From the NCBI RefSeq assembly GCF_026162365.1, contig NZ_JAOANW010000018.1:1-64000 (forward strand): DNA of 64,000 nucleotides. The letters run 5' to 3'. The stretch is from Nitratireductor luteus. Its GTDB lineage: Bacteria; Pseudomonadota; Alphaproteobacteria; Rhizobiales; Rhizobiaceae. A model generated the notes under the pieces. It was given only the letters and a program-made list of their open reading frames with translations. It was not told where the DNA came from and made no database searches. How positions within the stretch are numbered: the stretch's first letter is position 1; the number at the start of each line of letters is the position of its first letter. The position numbers were made by a program, and so were the translations under genes. This document shows positions 36,340 to 44,520 of the stretch, in pieces.

Positions 36340-36357
36340 ATGGTCAAAGCTGACCAT
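36340..36357. promoter_or_regulatory. tra/lux-box-like palindrome upstream of the AHL synthase gene
   Basis: ATGGTCAAAGCTGACCAT: 18 bp with perfect 7-bp arms (36340-36346 and 36351-36357) and a 4-bp centre. TraR/LuxR boxes are 18-20 bp palindromes of this layout. It lies between the receptor stop (36375) and the synthase start (36283), the right place for autoinduction. No second copy was noticed. Confidence 0.65.
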
Positions 36358-36374
36358 TGACGCTCCTGTTCGGA

Positions 36375-37097
36375 TCAAGCGGCGATTTCCATCAGGATCA
36401 ATGCCTTGGCGATGGCCTGGGAACGGGTGACGCAGTCGAGTTTGCGCATCGCACTGGTGACATGCTTGTTCGCAGTAGATTCGGAGATACGCAGGATGCG
36501 CGATATCTCCCAGGCCGTCTTGCCTGCGGCCACCCAGCTCAGTACCTCCCGCTCGCGCTGCGACAGCCTGGGACCATCTCGATGAAATTTGCGGTCGGTC
36601 AGGAATTGCAGCCTGCTTGCAAAGGTGAGCGAGAGCGCGCTGAGCGATGGGAGCGCATCGGCCTTTGCGCTGGGTGCGTCTCCCGCTAGGGAGATACATC
36701 CGGTGAGCGCGTTACGGACAATGACCGGCACGCAGTAGCCGTCCCTGAGCCCGGCGTCCACCGCCTCCATCATGATCCTGTTGGCTGTCGGACCGTAGGC
36801 CCTCGTCCGCCCAACGGCCTCTTTCCAGGTAAACGGCCGCTTGCGAGAAACGCAGGTCAGGACGACGGGATCATGCTTAACGTAGTCGCGGGATACATAG
36901 TGCGACATCCAGTCTTCTGGCCAAAAACGCTCCAGGACCAACTGGTCAAACCGCTGTCCGGCTGAGGGCAATCCGGTCAGGATAAAGTATTTGCAGCCGA
37001 ATTCCTGAACGGCCGCGTAATATGTCTCGACGAGCACATCAACGGCCATCGCGTTTGCCAGCGACAGCGTGTGTTGAAGAACCTGCTTTGCATCCAT
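36375..37097 (-). CDS. LuxR-family AHL receptor/regulator
   Basis: 240 residues from ATG 37097 (MDAKQVLQHTLSLANAMAVD), preceded by GGGAG; the frame extends 38 codons upstream without a ribosome site. The autoinducer-binding domain keeps the key Trp, Tyr and Asp pattern: FWPEDWMSHYVSRDYVKHDP and then PFTWKEA. The DNA-binding domain reads LSQREREVLSWVAAGKTAWE and ISESTANKHVTSAMRKL. It should activate the synthase gene, and through it the FseA-like gene, once signal accumulates. The adjacent synthase and palindrome support a complete circuit. Confidence 0.9.
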   Translation of the reverse strand: MDAKQVLQHTLSLANAMAVDVLVETYYAAVQEFGCKYFILTGLPSAGQRFDQLVLERFWPEDWMSHYVSRDYVKHDPVVLTCVSRKRPFTWKEAVGRTRAYGPTANRIMMEAVDAGLRDGYCVPVIVRNALTGCISLAGDAPSAKADALPSLSALSLTFASRLQFLTDRKFHRDGPRLSQREREVLSWVAAGKTAWEISRILRISESTANKHVTSAMRKLDCVTRSQAIAKALILMEIAA

Positions 37098-37284
37098 GCC
37101 GCGCTCCCACATAACCCCAGCGTCTGGTAACGAGCCCTGCAGATACTTAGCCGCCTGCGTTCGAGCCCGCGCACTGCAAACGATTTTGAGCACGTACAAG
37201 CCATCGCGCAAGCCTGCACAATCAATTGGCTATGCTTGCTGGAAACGGACCGAGAGTATGGGGCAACCCATTAGACGGCGTATG

Positions 37285-37569
37285 TCAGGGGACTTCCTCT
37301 GGTCGAGAGGGGGGATCGCCTTCTCCCGAAGCACAGGCTTGCTCGCCTCTGCGCTGCAATTCTGCGAACACCGTAAACCAGAAACGGAAGTCGGCCTCGC
37401 GCCCCGCGTATCGGGCAGTAAAGGCCGCCGACGCAGCGGCGAGCGACGCCTTCGAGCCGTATAGAGAGGCTGTTATATCGACTGCCTCTGCCGGATCGGC
37501 AAAGTTCCACAGGGTCATCTCGCCGCTGCCGTCAGCAGCGCTTGTTCCTTCGCACTTGTGTTCAGCCAT
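37285..37569 (-). CDS. Hypothetical protein upstream of the LuxR gene
   Basis: 94 residues from ATG 37569, with GGGAG seven bases upstream. The sequence MTLWNFADPAEAVDITASLY and AAFTARYAGREADFRFWFTV has normal composition and looks like a conserved protein, but I recognise no family. It is on the same strand as the LuxR/LuxI/FseA-like genes, 187 bases before the receptor start, and could be a member of the same mobile-element module. Confidence 0.55.
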   Translation of the reverse strand: MAEHKCEGTSAADGSGEMTLWNFADPAEAVDITASLYGSKASLAAASAAFTARYAGREADFRFWFTVFAELQRRGEQACASGEGDPPSRPEEVP

Positions 37570-38045
37570 ACCAAATCTCCCGCGGGTGAGTCGGACGCGG
37601 GGCGCAATGCCCCGGGCCGGACGTCAAAAACCCACGGAAGTGAGCCACGGTCTTCAGGCCTGAGCCCTCGACATAATCGTGTCGTCCCTGGCCGTCGAGG
37701 CGACGAGCATGGCACGGCTTGCGTGCGAGACCAATATTGCAAAGCCTGGCGTGAAGCGCAATCGGATCTTCTTTTCTGCCGGTCGCTCGAGTTTTGTGCG
37801 CAGCCAGCGGTCATCCCGCACCCAATGCCTGAGGGACCGGGCACGTGAGTAACAACGGGAACGTCAACACGCCCCGCAAAGCGCGGCCTCGGTTGAAAAC
37901 AGCGGTGGTTGAGCGCAGCTTGGCAACTTGTTCTCCGAACACGGCGCGGCTTCGACCGTTGGGTAAATCCGCACCAGCAACGCCTGGCGACCCGCGCAGC
38001 ACAGTTTTGGCGCCTCTGTAAACGGGTCTGTCGATATGGCTCGCC
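37570..38045. other. Gene-free stretch between the quorum-sensing module and the HEPN gene
   Basis: About 470 bases. A minus-strand frame just upstream of 37570 reads with some coding character (DRWLRTKLERPAEKKIRLRF) but has no start signal or family and may be the 3' part of a lost gene. Nothing else was recognised. Confidence 0.4.
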
Positions 38046-38960
38046 TCAGCTCTTGCCCGCTTCCTTGCCCAGCTTTTCAAGATGCTCGCGACAAACCAGC
38101 TCTACAAGTTCGTGCAATTGCACGGTGCGCTCGCCGAGCCAGCGGAGAGCCTCTTCGCTGATCTCGTAATATCTTGAATAGCGGGCTTTCACATAGGCCT
38201 CGTTCAGCGTGTTGAACCATGCCGTATACCGGTGCTGATCCCGTGGCCAGATATCGGCTAGCCGGTGATCTTGATCTTCTGCAAGAGACCGCAGAAATGT
38301 AAGATTGTGAGATGGCGGCCCATAATTCGTGAGGGTTAGCAGCACAGTCGAGTACGCATGCTCTATGGCCTGATGCATCTCGAAGGCAGCGATTTTATAC
38401 CTACCCTTCTCGGTGTGTAAGCGGATGCTGTCCATAAGCCCTTGGGCGAAAGGGAATCTATCTTTGAAGTTCTCCTTCGCCACTCTCCAAGCATCCTTGG
38501 ATGTCAACGGCCGCGGCTCGGCAAGCGGCTCGTCATCCAACTCATAAAGCACAATGCCTTCGCGGCGGATATCGGTGAAGAAATACTGCCCCTCGCGCAG
38601 GGCTGTGTTTACCTCGCGCCGCGAATGCACGATGAAGCTCACCACGGTTTTCACGCCGCGGTCACGTAGCAGTCGGTCCTTCGCTTTTGCCCAGTAGGCC
38701 GCGAAATCGGCAAGCTTCCTGTTGTTGATGACGATCAAAAGATCGTAGTCGGAACGGTAACCTTTCTTGGTGTGCGGCTCGTCCACCCAGTCGCCGCGCG
38801 CGTAGGAGCCAAACAGGATGATCTTGAGGATCCGGCCCCGCTTCTTGAACCCGGCCGTTCCCTCTGCCAGCGCATCATCGAATTCCTCGTGGAGGATATC
38901 TACTATGCGGCCAAGCTCGCGCTGTTTCTTCTCCGGGAGGTGGTCGAGGTTTGTCTTCAT
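38046..38960 (-). CDS. Nucleotidyltransferase-HEPN fusion protein
   Basis: 304 residues. The N-terminal half is a minimal nucleotidyltransferase: LKIILFGSYARGDWVDEP then YRSDYDLLIVINN, with the GS and DxD catalytic motifs. The C-terminal half is a HEPN helical domain (about 185-290, KIAAFEMHQAIEHAYSTVLL, ISEEALRWLGERTVQLHELV). MNT and HEPN proteins often form two-gene toxin-antitoxin pairs in which the MNT protein AMPylates the HEPN RNase; here both are in one polypeptide. It lies alone, near quorum-sensing and accessory genes. Confidence 0.8.
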   Translation of the reverse strand: MKTNLDHLPEKKQRELGRIVDILHEEFDDALAEGTAGFKKRGRILKIILFGSYARGDWVDEPHTKKGYRSDYDLLIVINNRKLADFAAYWAKAKDRLLRDRGVKTVVSFIVHSRREVNTALREGQYFFTDIRREGIVLYELDDEPLAEPRPLTSKDAWRVAKENFKDRFPFAQGLMDSIRLHTEKGRYKIAAFEMHQAIEHAYSTVLLTLTNYGPPSHNLTFLRSLAEDQDHRLADIWPRDQHRYTAWFNTLNEAYVKARYSRYYEISEEALRWLGERTVQLHELVELVCREHLEKLGKEAGKS

Positions 38961-39333
38961 CCGAACCTTTCGCTTGACGCAGCGTGCTGCGCCCGACCCT
39001 TACAACAGCTACCGCCCTGTCGCAAAGGATCGCGAGCGGCATTGCGCCCAAGGGTGGCCGGCTGGCTGCGGTAACCTGGCGGCCTGACGATGATACGGTT
39101 TTGTTAGCGTACGAGACACTAAATCAGGATATTGCGCCCCGCCAGAATTGACCTCTCTAGGTATAAGTTCTGTCACCTTCCCTGCAGTTGCCAAGGGGAT
39201 AGCGGTCGGCTTTGATTGCACCGTAGTGCGATATCGAATGCCAGATGGCGGCGATTGTTGCGGCGGATGGATGCGGCCCGATTTGCAACGGTCGCGCCTG
39301 ACCCGCCCGTCTTGCCGCTGCGGCAGGAAACCC
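38961..39333. other. Intergenic region before the response regulator
   Basis: About 370 bases between divergently placed genes. The response-regulator frame is open back to 39148 but the extra part looks non-coding. No strong promoter or repeat was picked out. Confidence 0.4.
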
Positions 39334-40035
39334 ATGAAACCAATAGTGGTCATCTGTTCGCGAGATGCGGAACTCTACCTGATCCTCGAGCACATCCTGG
39401 AAGTGGAGGGCTTCGACACCAGGCTTGCAAACGACGCAGATGAGGCCGTGCCAACGGCAAAGGAGCGACCCGCAGCGGTCATCCTAGACTGCCAGCCGAA
39501 CGGGCTGGATGCGCTTACCCTGCATAGCCGTCTCAAGCAGGAAGGTGGGGCCCGCAAGATCCCGGTTGTGGCGCTAATCGCCCCGGGAGCAGAGAACCTA
39601 CACATGGCACTTCTGAGGGCCGGCATCGACGATGGCCTCGTGCGACCGCTGGTTCCGGCCAGGCTTGTCGCCTCCCTGCGCTCGTGGATTGCGCAGCCAC
39701 GGCGGACCATTTTGCCAGACGGGGGAAATGCGCTCGTGATCGGCAGCCTTGAATTGCACCCAGAAAGCTTTCGCGTCAGGCGAAACGGCAAGGAGATTCA
39801 ATTACGAGCAACCGAGTTCCGCATATTCCGATACCTCATCGAGAACCGGGAACGTGTTTTCAGTCGCGAAGCACTGATCGCCGCGGCTTGGCCGAACAAC
39901 GTCCATGTCAGTGCGCGCACCGTCGACGTGCACATCAGTCGGCTGCGCAAGGCGTTACGGAAGATCGGTTGCCACGACCTCATTCGTACAGAACGCTCGG
40001 GAGGTTACCGTATCGATAAGGGGAACGGATTTTAA
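39334..40035 (+). CDS. OmpR/PhoB-type response regulator with a degenerate receiver
   Basis: 233 residues from ATG 39334 (MKPIVVICSRDAELYLILEH) with AGGAAA upstream. The receiver keeps the phospho-acceptor (AAVILDCQPNG) but lacks the paired acidic residues at the N-terminus, the switch Thr (VVALIAPG) and the conserved Lys (VRPLVPARL). The C-terminal winged helix is normal: RATEFRIFRYLIENRERVF and VSARTVDVHISRLRKAL. Phosphorylation may be weak or absent. No kinase gene is adjacent; the next gene downstream is the oxoamine synthase. Confidence 0.82.
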   Translation: MKPIVVICSRDAELYLILEHILEVEGFDTRLANDADEAVPTAKERPAAVILDCQPNGLDALTLHSRLKQEGGARKIPVVALIAPGAENLHMALLRAGIDDGLVRPLVPARLVASLRSWIAQPRRTILPDGGNALVIGSLELHPESFRVRRNGKEIQLRATEFRIFRYLIENRERVFSREALIAAAWPNNVHVSARTVDVHISRLRKALRKIGCHDLIRTERSGGYRIDKGNGF

Positions 40036-40140
40036 AGGTGGATCGCTGCCGGAGGCGACCGAGCGCGGGGACGGACGTCCTTCGCTGAAGCGCTAAGTCC
40101 GCGGCAAGTGGTGGCTTTCCCGCTGCACACATGTGGTGAC

Positions 40141-40290
40141 ATCTATTGATATAGTCAGCCAAAGATGAACAGAGTTTATTACAGTTAATCCATAAATTTA
40201 CTCGAATAGTCAGCGCAATAAAAAATATAGTAAAATATGATATACATTTATTTTAAATATAACAATATTAAACGTAAACCCCAGTAGAAT
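40141..40290. promoter_or_regulatory. AT-rich leader before the oxoamine synthase gene
   Basis: About 150 bases of strongly AT-rich DNA in an otherwise GC-rich window, with runs such as AAAAAATATAGTAAAATATG and ATTTTAAATATAACAATATT. A 9-bp direct repeat, ATAGTCAGC, occurs at 40151-40159 and 40206-40214. Such islands in rhizobia often mark horizontally acquired, silenced promoters (MucR/Ros-like or H-NS-like control). The regulator is not identified. Confidence 0.6.
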
Positions 40291-40328
40291 GGCGCGGAAC
40301 TTCCAAAATGGACAGAAGGGAGGATGCC

Positions 40329-41600
40329 GTGAAGGCGCCCCTATCAAGCGAAGAAGCCGTCCAACGCAGCACGCGCCCCCAGCGCTACCGAAATACCGCA
40401 GCGGTTATCGACAGGACACAAGCTCATTTCGATGAGGCGCACCGACGCGGCCTGATGGCCGTCTACTGTCGGCCGACGGAGGGGCGAGCGATCCTGCTCG
40501 CCAGGGCCAAGCGGCAAGGTATGGTGGCGACCGACTTTGTTCGTTGCTCCTATCTCGGCCTGGACAACCACCCGCTCGTCATTCAGGGGGCCATTGCTGC
40601 CATTGAGGAATACGGAACCCTCCACTGGTCATGCGCGCGCACACGGCTGAATTTCGCGATGATTGGCACCCTGGAGGAGAGATTGTCGCAGCTCTTCAAG
40701 GCCCGCGTCATCGCCTACTCCACCGTGATGGTCGCCAATTTGGGGGCCCTGCCCCTCATCGCCTCGGGGCACCTGACCGGTAGCCGGAAGCCCGTCATGG
40801 TCTTCGACCAGTTCGCGCATGCATCGCTTGCGTTCCATAAGCCGGTGGTGGCCGACGAGACCCGGGTCGAGACGATCTCGCACAACGATCTTAATGCCCT
40901 GGAGCAAATCTGCCGCAAGCATCGGCTCGTCGCCTACGTCTGCGACGGCGTTTATTCGATGGGCGGATATGCGCCGATCCCGGAACTCCTGCGGCTGCAG
41001 GAGCGGTACGGTCTTTTCCTGTATATCGACGATGCCCATGGGATCTCCATCTTCGGCGAACATGGAGAAGGGTTCGCGCGCTCGCGAATGCCCGATGAAC
41101 TCGGCGAACGGACGATCATCGCCGCATCGCTGGGAAAAGGATTCGGCGCATCAGGGGGCATGCTGATGCTCGGTACAGCCCGACAGGAGGCACTCTTCCG
41201 GTGCTATTCCGTTCCGCATGCCTTCTCCGCCTCGCCAAACGTTGCGGCCTTGGGAGCGGCAATCGCCTCGATCGGCATCCATTCTAGCGGCGAACTGGCG
41301 GCCCGCCAGTCTCAGCTGGTAGAGCGCATTACGTTTTTTGACGCGCGGGTCAGAACCGCCCAGCACGGCGCGCTGCTACCCATCCGCTTGGTCAGAATCG
41401 GCGACGAGTTCGAGGCGATCGACTTCGCGGAGCGGCTGCTGGACGCCGGTTTCTACACGTCGGTCACCTTCTTTCCGACGGTGGCTCGCGGACAGGCCGG
41501 CGTCCGCATTTGCCTGACGGCAAGCCATGATTTTGCGAATCTCGCGCGGCTTTGCCGCGGCATCAACCGCCAACGCGGGTCAGCAATCCATGCCGAATAA
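40329..41600 (+). CDS. PLP-dependent alpha-oxoamine synthase family enzyme
   Basis: 423 residues if read from GTG 40329, which has AGGGAGG at 40317-40323 just before it; an ATG at 40308 adds seven residues. The fold is that of KBL/BioF/ALAS/CqsA enzymes, which join an amino acid to an acyl-CoA with loss of CO2. Key residues: the PLP-stacking His in FDQFAHASL, the Asp in YIDDAHG, and the PLP lysine in SLGKGFGASGGM. It could make a sphingoid base, an amino-ketone signal (CqsA/LqsA-like) or a cofactor precursor; none is proven. A GNAT gene lies 109 bases downstream, and an AHL circuit is 3 kb away. Confidence 0.82.
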   Translation: MKAPLSSEEAVQRSTRPQRYRNTAAVIDRTQAHFDEAHRRGLMAVYCRPTEGRAILLARAKRQGMVATDFVRCSYLGLDNHPLVIQGAIAAIEEYGTLHWSCARTRLNFAMIGTLEERLSQLFKARVIAYSTVMVANLGALPLIASGHLTGSRKPVMVFDQFAHASLAFHKPVVADETRVETISHNDLNALEQICRKHRLVAYVCDGVYSMGGYAPIPELLRLQERYGLFLYIDDAHGISIFGEHGEGFARSRMPDELGERTIIAASLGKGFGASGGMLMLGTARQEALFRCYSVPHAFSASPNVAALGAAIASIGIHSSGELAARQSQLVERITFFDARVRTAQHGALLPIRLVRIGDEFEAIDFAERLLDAGFYTSVTFFPTVARGQAGVRICLTASHDFANLARLCRGINRQRGSAIHAE

Positions 41601-41709
41601 TGCCCGTCCGATCGACCGTCGGCCCTGGCGGGTTCGCGCAGTTCCGCCCAAGAGCAGCGCCCATCTCTACCGATGCTTTCGGGCCGTCGGCAACCACAAT
41701 GTGAAGTGA

Positions 41710-42237
41710 ATGCCGATGCTGCTTGAATCGTACCGCGTCTTCCTACGTCCCATACTGCCTTCCGATGCCTCTGTGCTCTTCCGACTGCACACAGATCCGC
41801 TCGTCGTCAAGCTGATCATGGACGGACGCGCGCCGACAAGAGCCGAGTCGGACGCGCGCCTCGACCTTTATCTTCGCGACTGGGACCGTCTCGGATATGG
41901 TTTTTGGATGGTCTATGAAAAGCAACCCGGCGGTGATCTCCATTTTGCTGGGCGGTGCGGCCTGCGCGACTTTGACGGGGCTGATAGGGAGCTGGGGTAT
42001 TGCTTTTTGGAGCGTGCCTCCGGACGCGGCCTGGCCACAGAGGCTTCCAGGATCGTCATCGAGGCTGCCTTCTCCAGACTCGGCCTGACCAAGCTCATCG
42101 CCGTGGTTCGGCCGGCTAACATTCGCTCGCAACGCGTCATGGACAAGCTGGGATTTTGCTCCCGCGGAATGAGGGTCCATCGCGGCGCGAGTTTCCGCTT
42201 CTACGAGCTTCATCCCCGGCTCATGCAGGAGGGATGA
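41710..42237 (+). CDS. GNAT-family N-acetyltransferase
   Basis: 175 residues, RimJ/RimL-like: SYRVFLRPILPSDASVLFRL at the start, GRCGLRDFDGADRELGYCF in the core, and the acetyl-CoA loop ERASGRGLATEASRIVIEAA, followed by VRPANIRSQRVMDKLGF. It transfers an acyl group to an amine; the acceptor could be the product of the upstream oxoamine synthase, with which it is probably co-transcribed, or a protein N-terminus. Confidence 0.83.
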   Translation: MPMLLESYRVFLRPILPSDASVLFRLHTDPLVVKLIMDGRAPTRAESDARLDLYLRDWDRLGYGFWMVYEKQPGGDLHFAGRCGLRDFDGADRELGYCFLERASGRGLATEASRIVIEAAFSRLGLTKLIAVVRPANIRSQRVMDKLGFCSRGMRVHRGASFRFYELHPRLMQEG

Positions 42238-42275
42238 TTTGCGCTGAGATGGCCACCCGCATAGCGAGCCGGGCA

Positions 42276-43370
42276 TCACTGCGCTATCCAGCGGTTCCAA
42301 CGCTCGACGATTTCTCCGTGATGTTGTGCCAGCCACTCATAATCGACCTTGACCACGCCCTTGAGATTATCCGGAAAGACCGGGCTGTTCTCCTGCTCGC
42401 TGGCCGGCAGCAACGCCAATGCGGACTTAGTCGTAGGCGAAGTCGCAACCGCACGCGCGAAGGCCGCCTGCACTTCCGGATGATCGAAATACCAGTTGAG
42501 AAAGCGCAGCGCGTTCTTTCTGTTCGGAGCGCCCTTGAACACGACCCAATGCGCCTCATTGAGGGTCGAGCCTTCCCAGATCCGCTGCAGGGGCAGGCCT
42601 TCGTTGAGAAGAAAGTCGATGCGGGTGTTCCACACCAGTGTCATGGCGATCTCGCGATCGCGTAGTGCACGTTGGATCTGATCGCCCGTTCTCCACCAAA
42701 GCGAGATATGAGGTCGAATCTCTTCCAGCTTCTTGAATGCACGATCCAGGTCGAGTGGAAACAGATCACCCGGCTCAACCCCGTCGGCAAGAAGAGCTCC
42801 GATCAGGACACGCCAGGGCGTGCCGAAGCTGGGAAGCGAGCGCGGACCAGGAAACGCCTCGATATTGAAGAAGTCGCTCCAGTTCCGGGGCGTGTCACCC
42901 TCGAACATGTCACGGTTTGCGGTCAGAAGCGTTGCGCCATAGGTCGGCACCACACCGAAGCGATGACATACCTCACCGGCCCCGTCGGACTTTGCCCGGG
43001 GCACCAGGGCGCAATCCTCGCCCAGGTCGAGAAGCAAGCTGTTGCGCTCCGGGACATAGACGTCGCCTGAACCTGCCTCGAGCATGTCCCATTCCAGGCG
43101 TCCGATCTCCGACATTGCTTTCGCTTTCGCCCAGAATTCTCCAGCGGCGCCGCCGACGAGAACGACTTCAATGCCGGTCTCCCGCGAAAAGGGCTCGAAG
43201 ACGATTTCCTTGAGCTTGCGCTCGTAATCCCCGCCGGTAGCAGCCATGACAAGCTGGCCTCCTTCGCCCGCCTCAACGCGCGACGGCGCGGCCAGGCACA
43301 GCACACCCACAAGGATGCCGACGATGACACCGGCACCATACCCAGCAATAAACCTTGACAAGCTGTACAT
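42276..43370 (-). CDS. Spermidine/putrescine-type ABC substrate-binding protein
   Basis: 364 residues from ATG 43370 (MYSLSRFIAGYGAGVIVGIL), with GGAGGAG upstream. The signal peptide ends near SRVEA. The mature part shows the PotD-like fold: QLVMAATGGDYERKLKEIVF, WDMLEAGSGD, WRTGDQIQRALRDREIAMTL and LNEAHWVVFKGAPNRKNALR. It is the extracytoplasmic partner of the ABC genes at 48760-51589, though separated from them by an enzyme operon. A copy of the shared TGATGCAACAAA motif lies 27 bases before its start. Confidence 0.85.
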   Translation of the reverse strand: MYSLSRFIAGYGAGVIVGILVGVLCLAAPSRVEAGEGGQLVMAATGGDYERKLKEIVFEPFSRETGIEVVLVGGAAGEFWAKAKAMSEIGRLEWDMLEAGSGDVYVPERNSLLLDLGEDCALVPRAKSDGAGEVCHRFGVVPTYGATLLTANRDMFEGDTPRNWSDFFNIEAFPGPRSLPSFGTPWRVLIGALLADGVEPGDLFPLDLDRAFKKLEEIRPHISLWWRTGDQIQRALRDREIAMTLVWNTRIDFLLNEGLPLQRIWEGSTLNEAHWVVFKGAPNRKNALRFLNWYFDHPEVQAAFARAVATSPTTKSALALLPASEQENSPVFPDNLKGVVKVDYEWLAQHHGEIVERWNRWIAQ

Positions 43371-43396
43371 TGTCTCCTCCATCCGAGATTGAAATA

Positions 43397-43408
43397 TGAT
43401 GCAACAAA
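43397..43408. promoter_or_regulatory. GntR-box copy 1, upstream of the solute-binding protein gene
   Basis: TGATGCAACAAA, identical to the 12-mers at 47702-47713 and (reverse complement) 48573-48584. The core fits TTGNTGCANCAA, a near-perfect palindrome typical for FCD-type GntR regulators. A weaker relative, TTGGCGCATCAA, lies at about 43448-43459. Confidence 0.65.
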
Positions 43409-43511
43409 TTGATCATGATATCGGTTTTGTGCGTCGTCAAGTTTAAATTGGCGCATCAAAATACGCGCTACAGCTGGACCCGAGAGGAATTGTGGAGGAG
43501 GTGATTCAACG

Positions 43512-43739
43512 TCAACGGCGCGATTCAAAGGTCGAACAGATGCGGGCGACCGAGCGCGGGTCGAACCCATCGACCACGAGCGACGCGTTGAAGGGTTGCC
43601 CGCGACCTCGCGACCATGGCACGCCCAGGCGTTCGCTGCCGGGCTCAAGGCGATGATGCGTCAACACCTCCGATATTGCCGCCGGCCTGCGCGCAGCCTG
43701 TAACGGATAAAAAGAGGGATCCACTTGGTCGATTGGCAA
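43512..43739 (-). CDS. Possible short protein after the SDR gene
   Basis: A 75-codon frame starting with TTG at 43739, one base below the SDR stop: DPSFYPLQAARRPAAISEVL, then HHRLEPGSERLGVPWSRGRG and SLVVDGFDPRSVARICSTFE. Composition is plausible but there is no ribosome site and no family match. It could be a remnant. Confidence 0.25.
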   Translation of the reverse strand: MPIDQVDPSFYPLQAARRPAAISEVLTHHRLEPGSERLGVPWSRGRGQPFNASLVVDGFDPRSVARICSTFESRR

Positions 43740-43740
43740 G

Positions 43741-44520
43741 TCAGGGCGGCGTGAACTCTCCGCCGTTCACGTCAATGACCGCGCCGCTTATGAAGTCAGC
43801 CTCCGGAGCAGTAAGGAAAAGCACGGTGCGGGCGACATCCTCTGTCCGACCGAGGCGGGCGACGGGAATGCGTTTGAGCGCCTCTCTGTTCGCGGAAGAA
43901 TCGGCCGGACCGGCCATCTCGGTCGCGATGCGCCCTGGCGCGATGGTGTTCGCGGTGATGCCGAAGCGGGAATATTCGCTGACGATCGAGCGGGACAGCC
44001 CGAGCAGAGCACTCTTGGATGCCGCATAGGCGCTACCTGCGATGCGCGGCATGGTCCTGCCGGCGAGTGAACCGATGAGGACGATCCTGCCACCCCGGCG
44101 CCTGACCATACCGGGCAAGGTGCACTGACAGCAGATAAGCGCGCCAGTGAGGTTCACCGCAAGCACCTCCTGCCACTCGCCGAGATCCACATCTTCAAGC
44201 AGCACCCGGCCGCCATTCCGTTTGGGGGAATAACCTGCATTGCAGACAAGGACGGAAGGTGCTGCCCATTCCGCTTCGACACGGGCGAAGAAGCGACGTA
44301 CGGCTTCAGCGTCGCGCAAATCTACGCCATCCGAGATTATACGCGCGGATCCATGGCGGCCTGCCAGTGTGTCCGTCGCCGCGGCGACGCGGTCGGCCTG
44401 GTGGCTGAAGAAGGCGACTCGATAGCCCGCCTGCAGGAACGCCTCAGCCGTTGCAAAACCGATCCCGCTCGACCCGCCGGTGACCACCGCGACCTGAGCC
44501 TGAACCTGCGAACAACTCAT
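43741..44520 (-). CDS. Short-chain dehydrogenase/reductase
   Basis: 259 residues. NAD(P)-binding motif TGGSSGIGFATAEAFLQAG, NAG motif in LVCNAGYSPKR, catalytic SLAGRTMP...YAASK (Ser-Tyr-Lys), and the C-terminal SGAVIDVNGGEF typical of classical SDRs. The start ATG overlaps the end of the ThDP-enzyme gene by 4 bases, so it is translationally coupled. Within the cluster it probably oxidises or reduces an intermediate of the same pathway. Confidence 0.88.
   Translation of the reverse strand: MSCSQVQAQVAVVTGGSSGIGFATAEAFLQAGYRVAFFSHQADRVAAATDTLAGRHGSARIISDGVDLRDAEAVRRFFARVEAEWAAPSVLVCNAGYSPKRNGGRVLLEDVDLGEWQEVLAVNLTGALICCQCTLPGMVRRRGGRIVLIGSLAGRTMPRIAGSAYAASKSALLGLSRSIVSEYSRFGITANTIAPGRIATEMAGPADSSANREALKRIPVARLGRTEDVARTVLFLTAPEADFISGAVIDVNGGEFTPP

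Noticed and set aside
34833-37569. Search for conjugation genes (integrase, relaxase, T4SS) around the quorum-sensing module
   Set aside because: None is recognisable between 26 kb and 43 kb, so a complete integrative element is not claimed.
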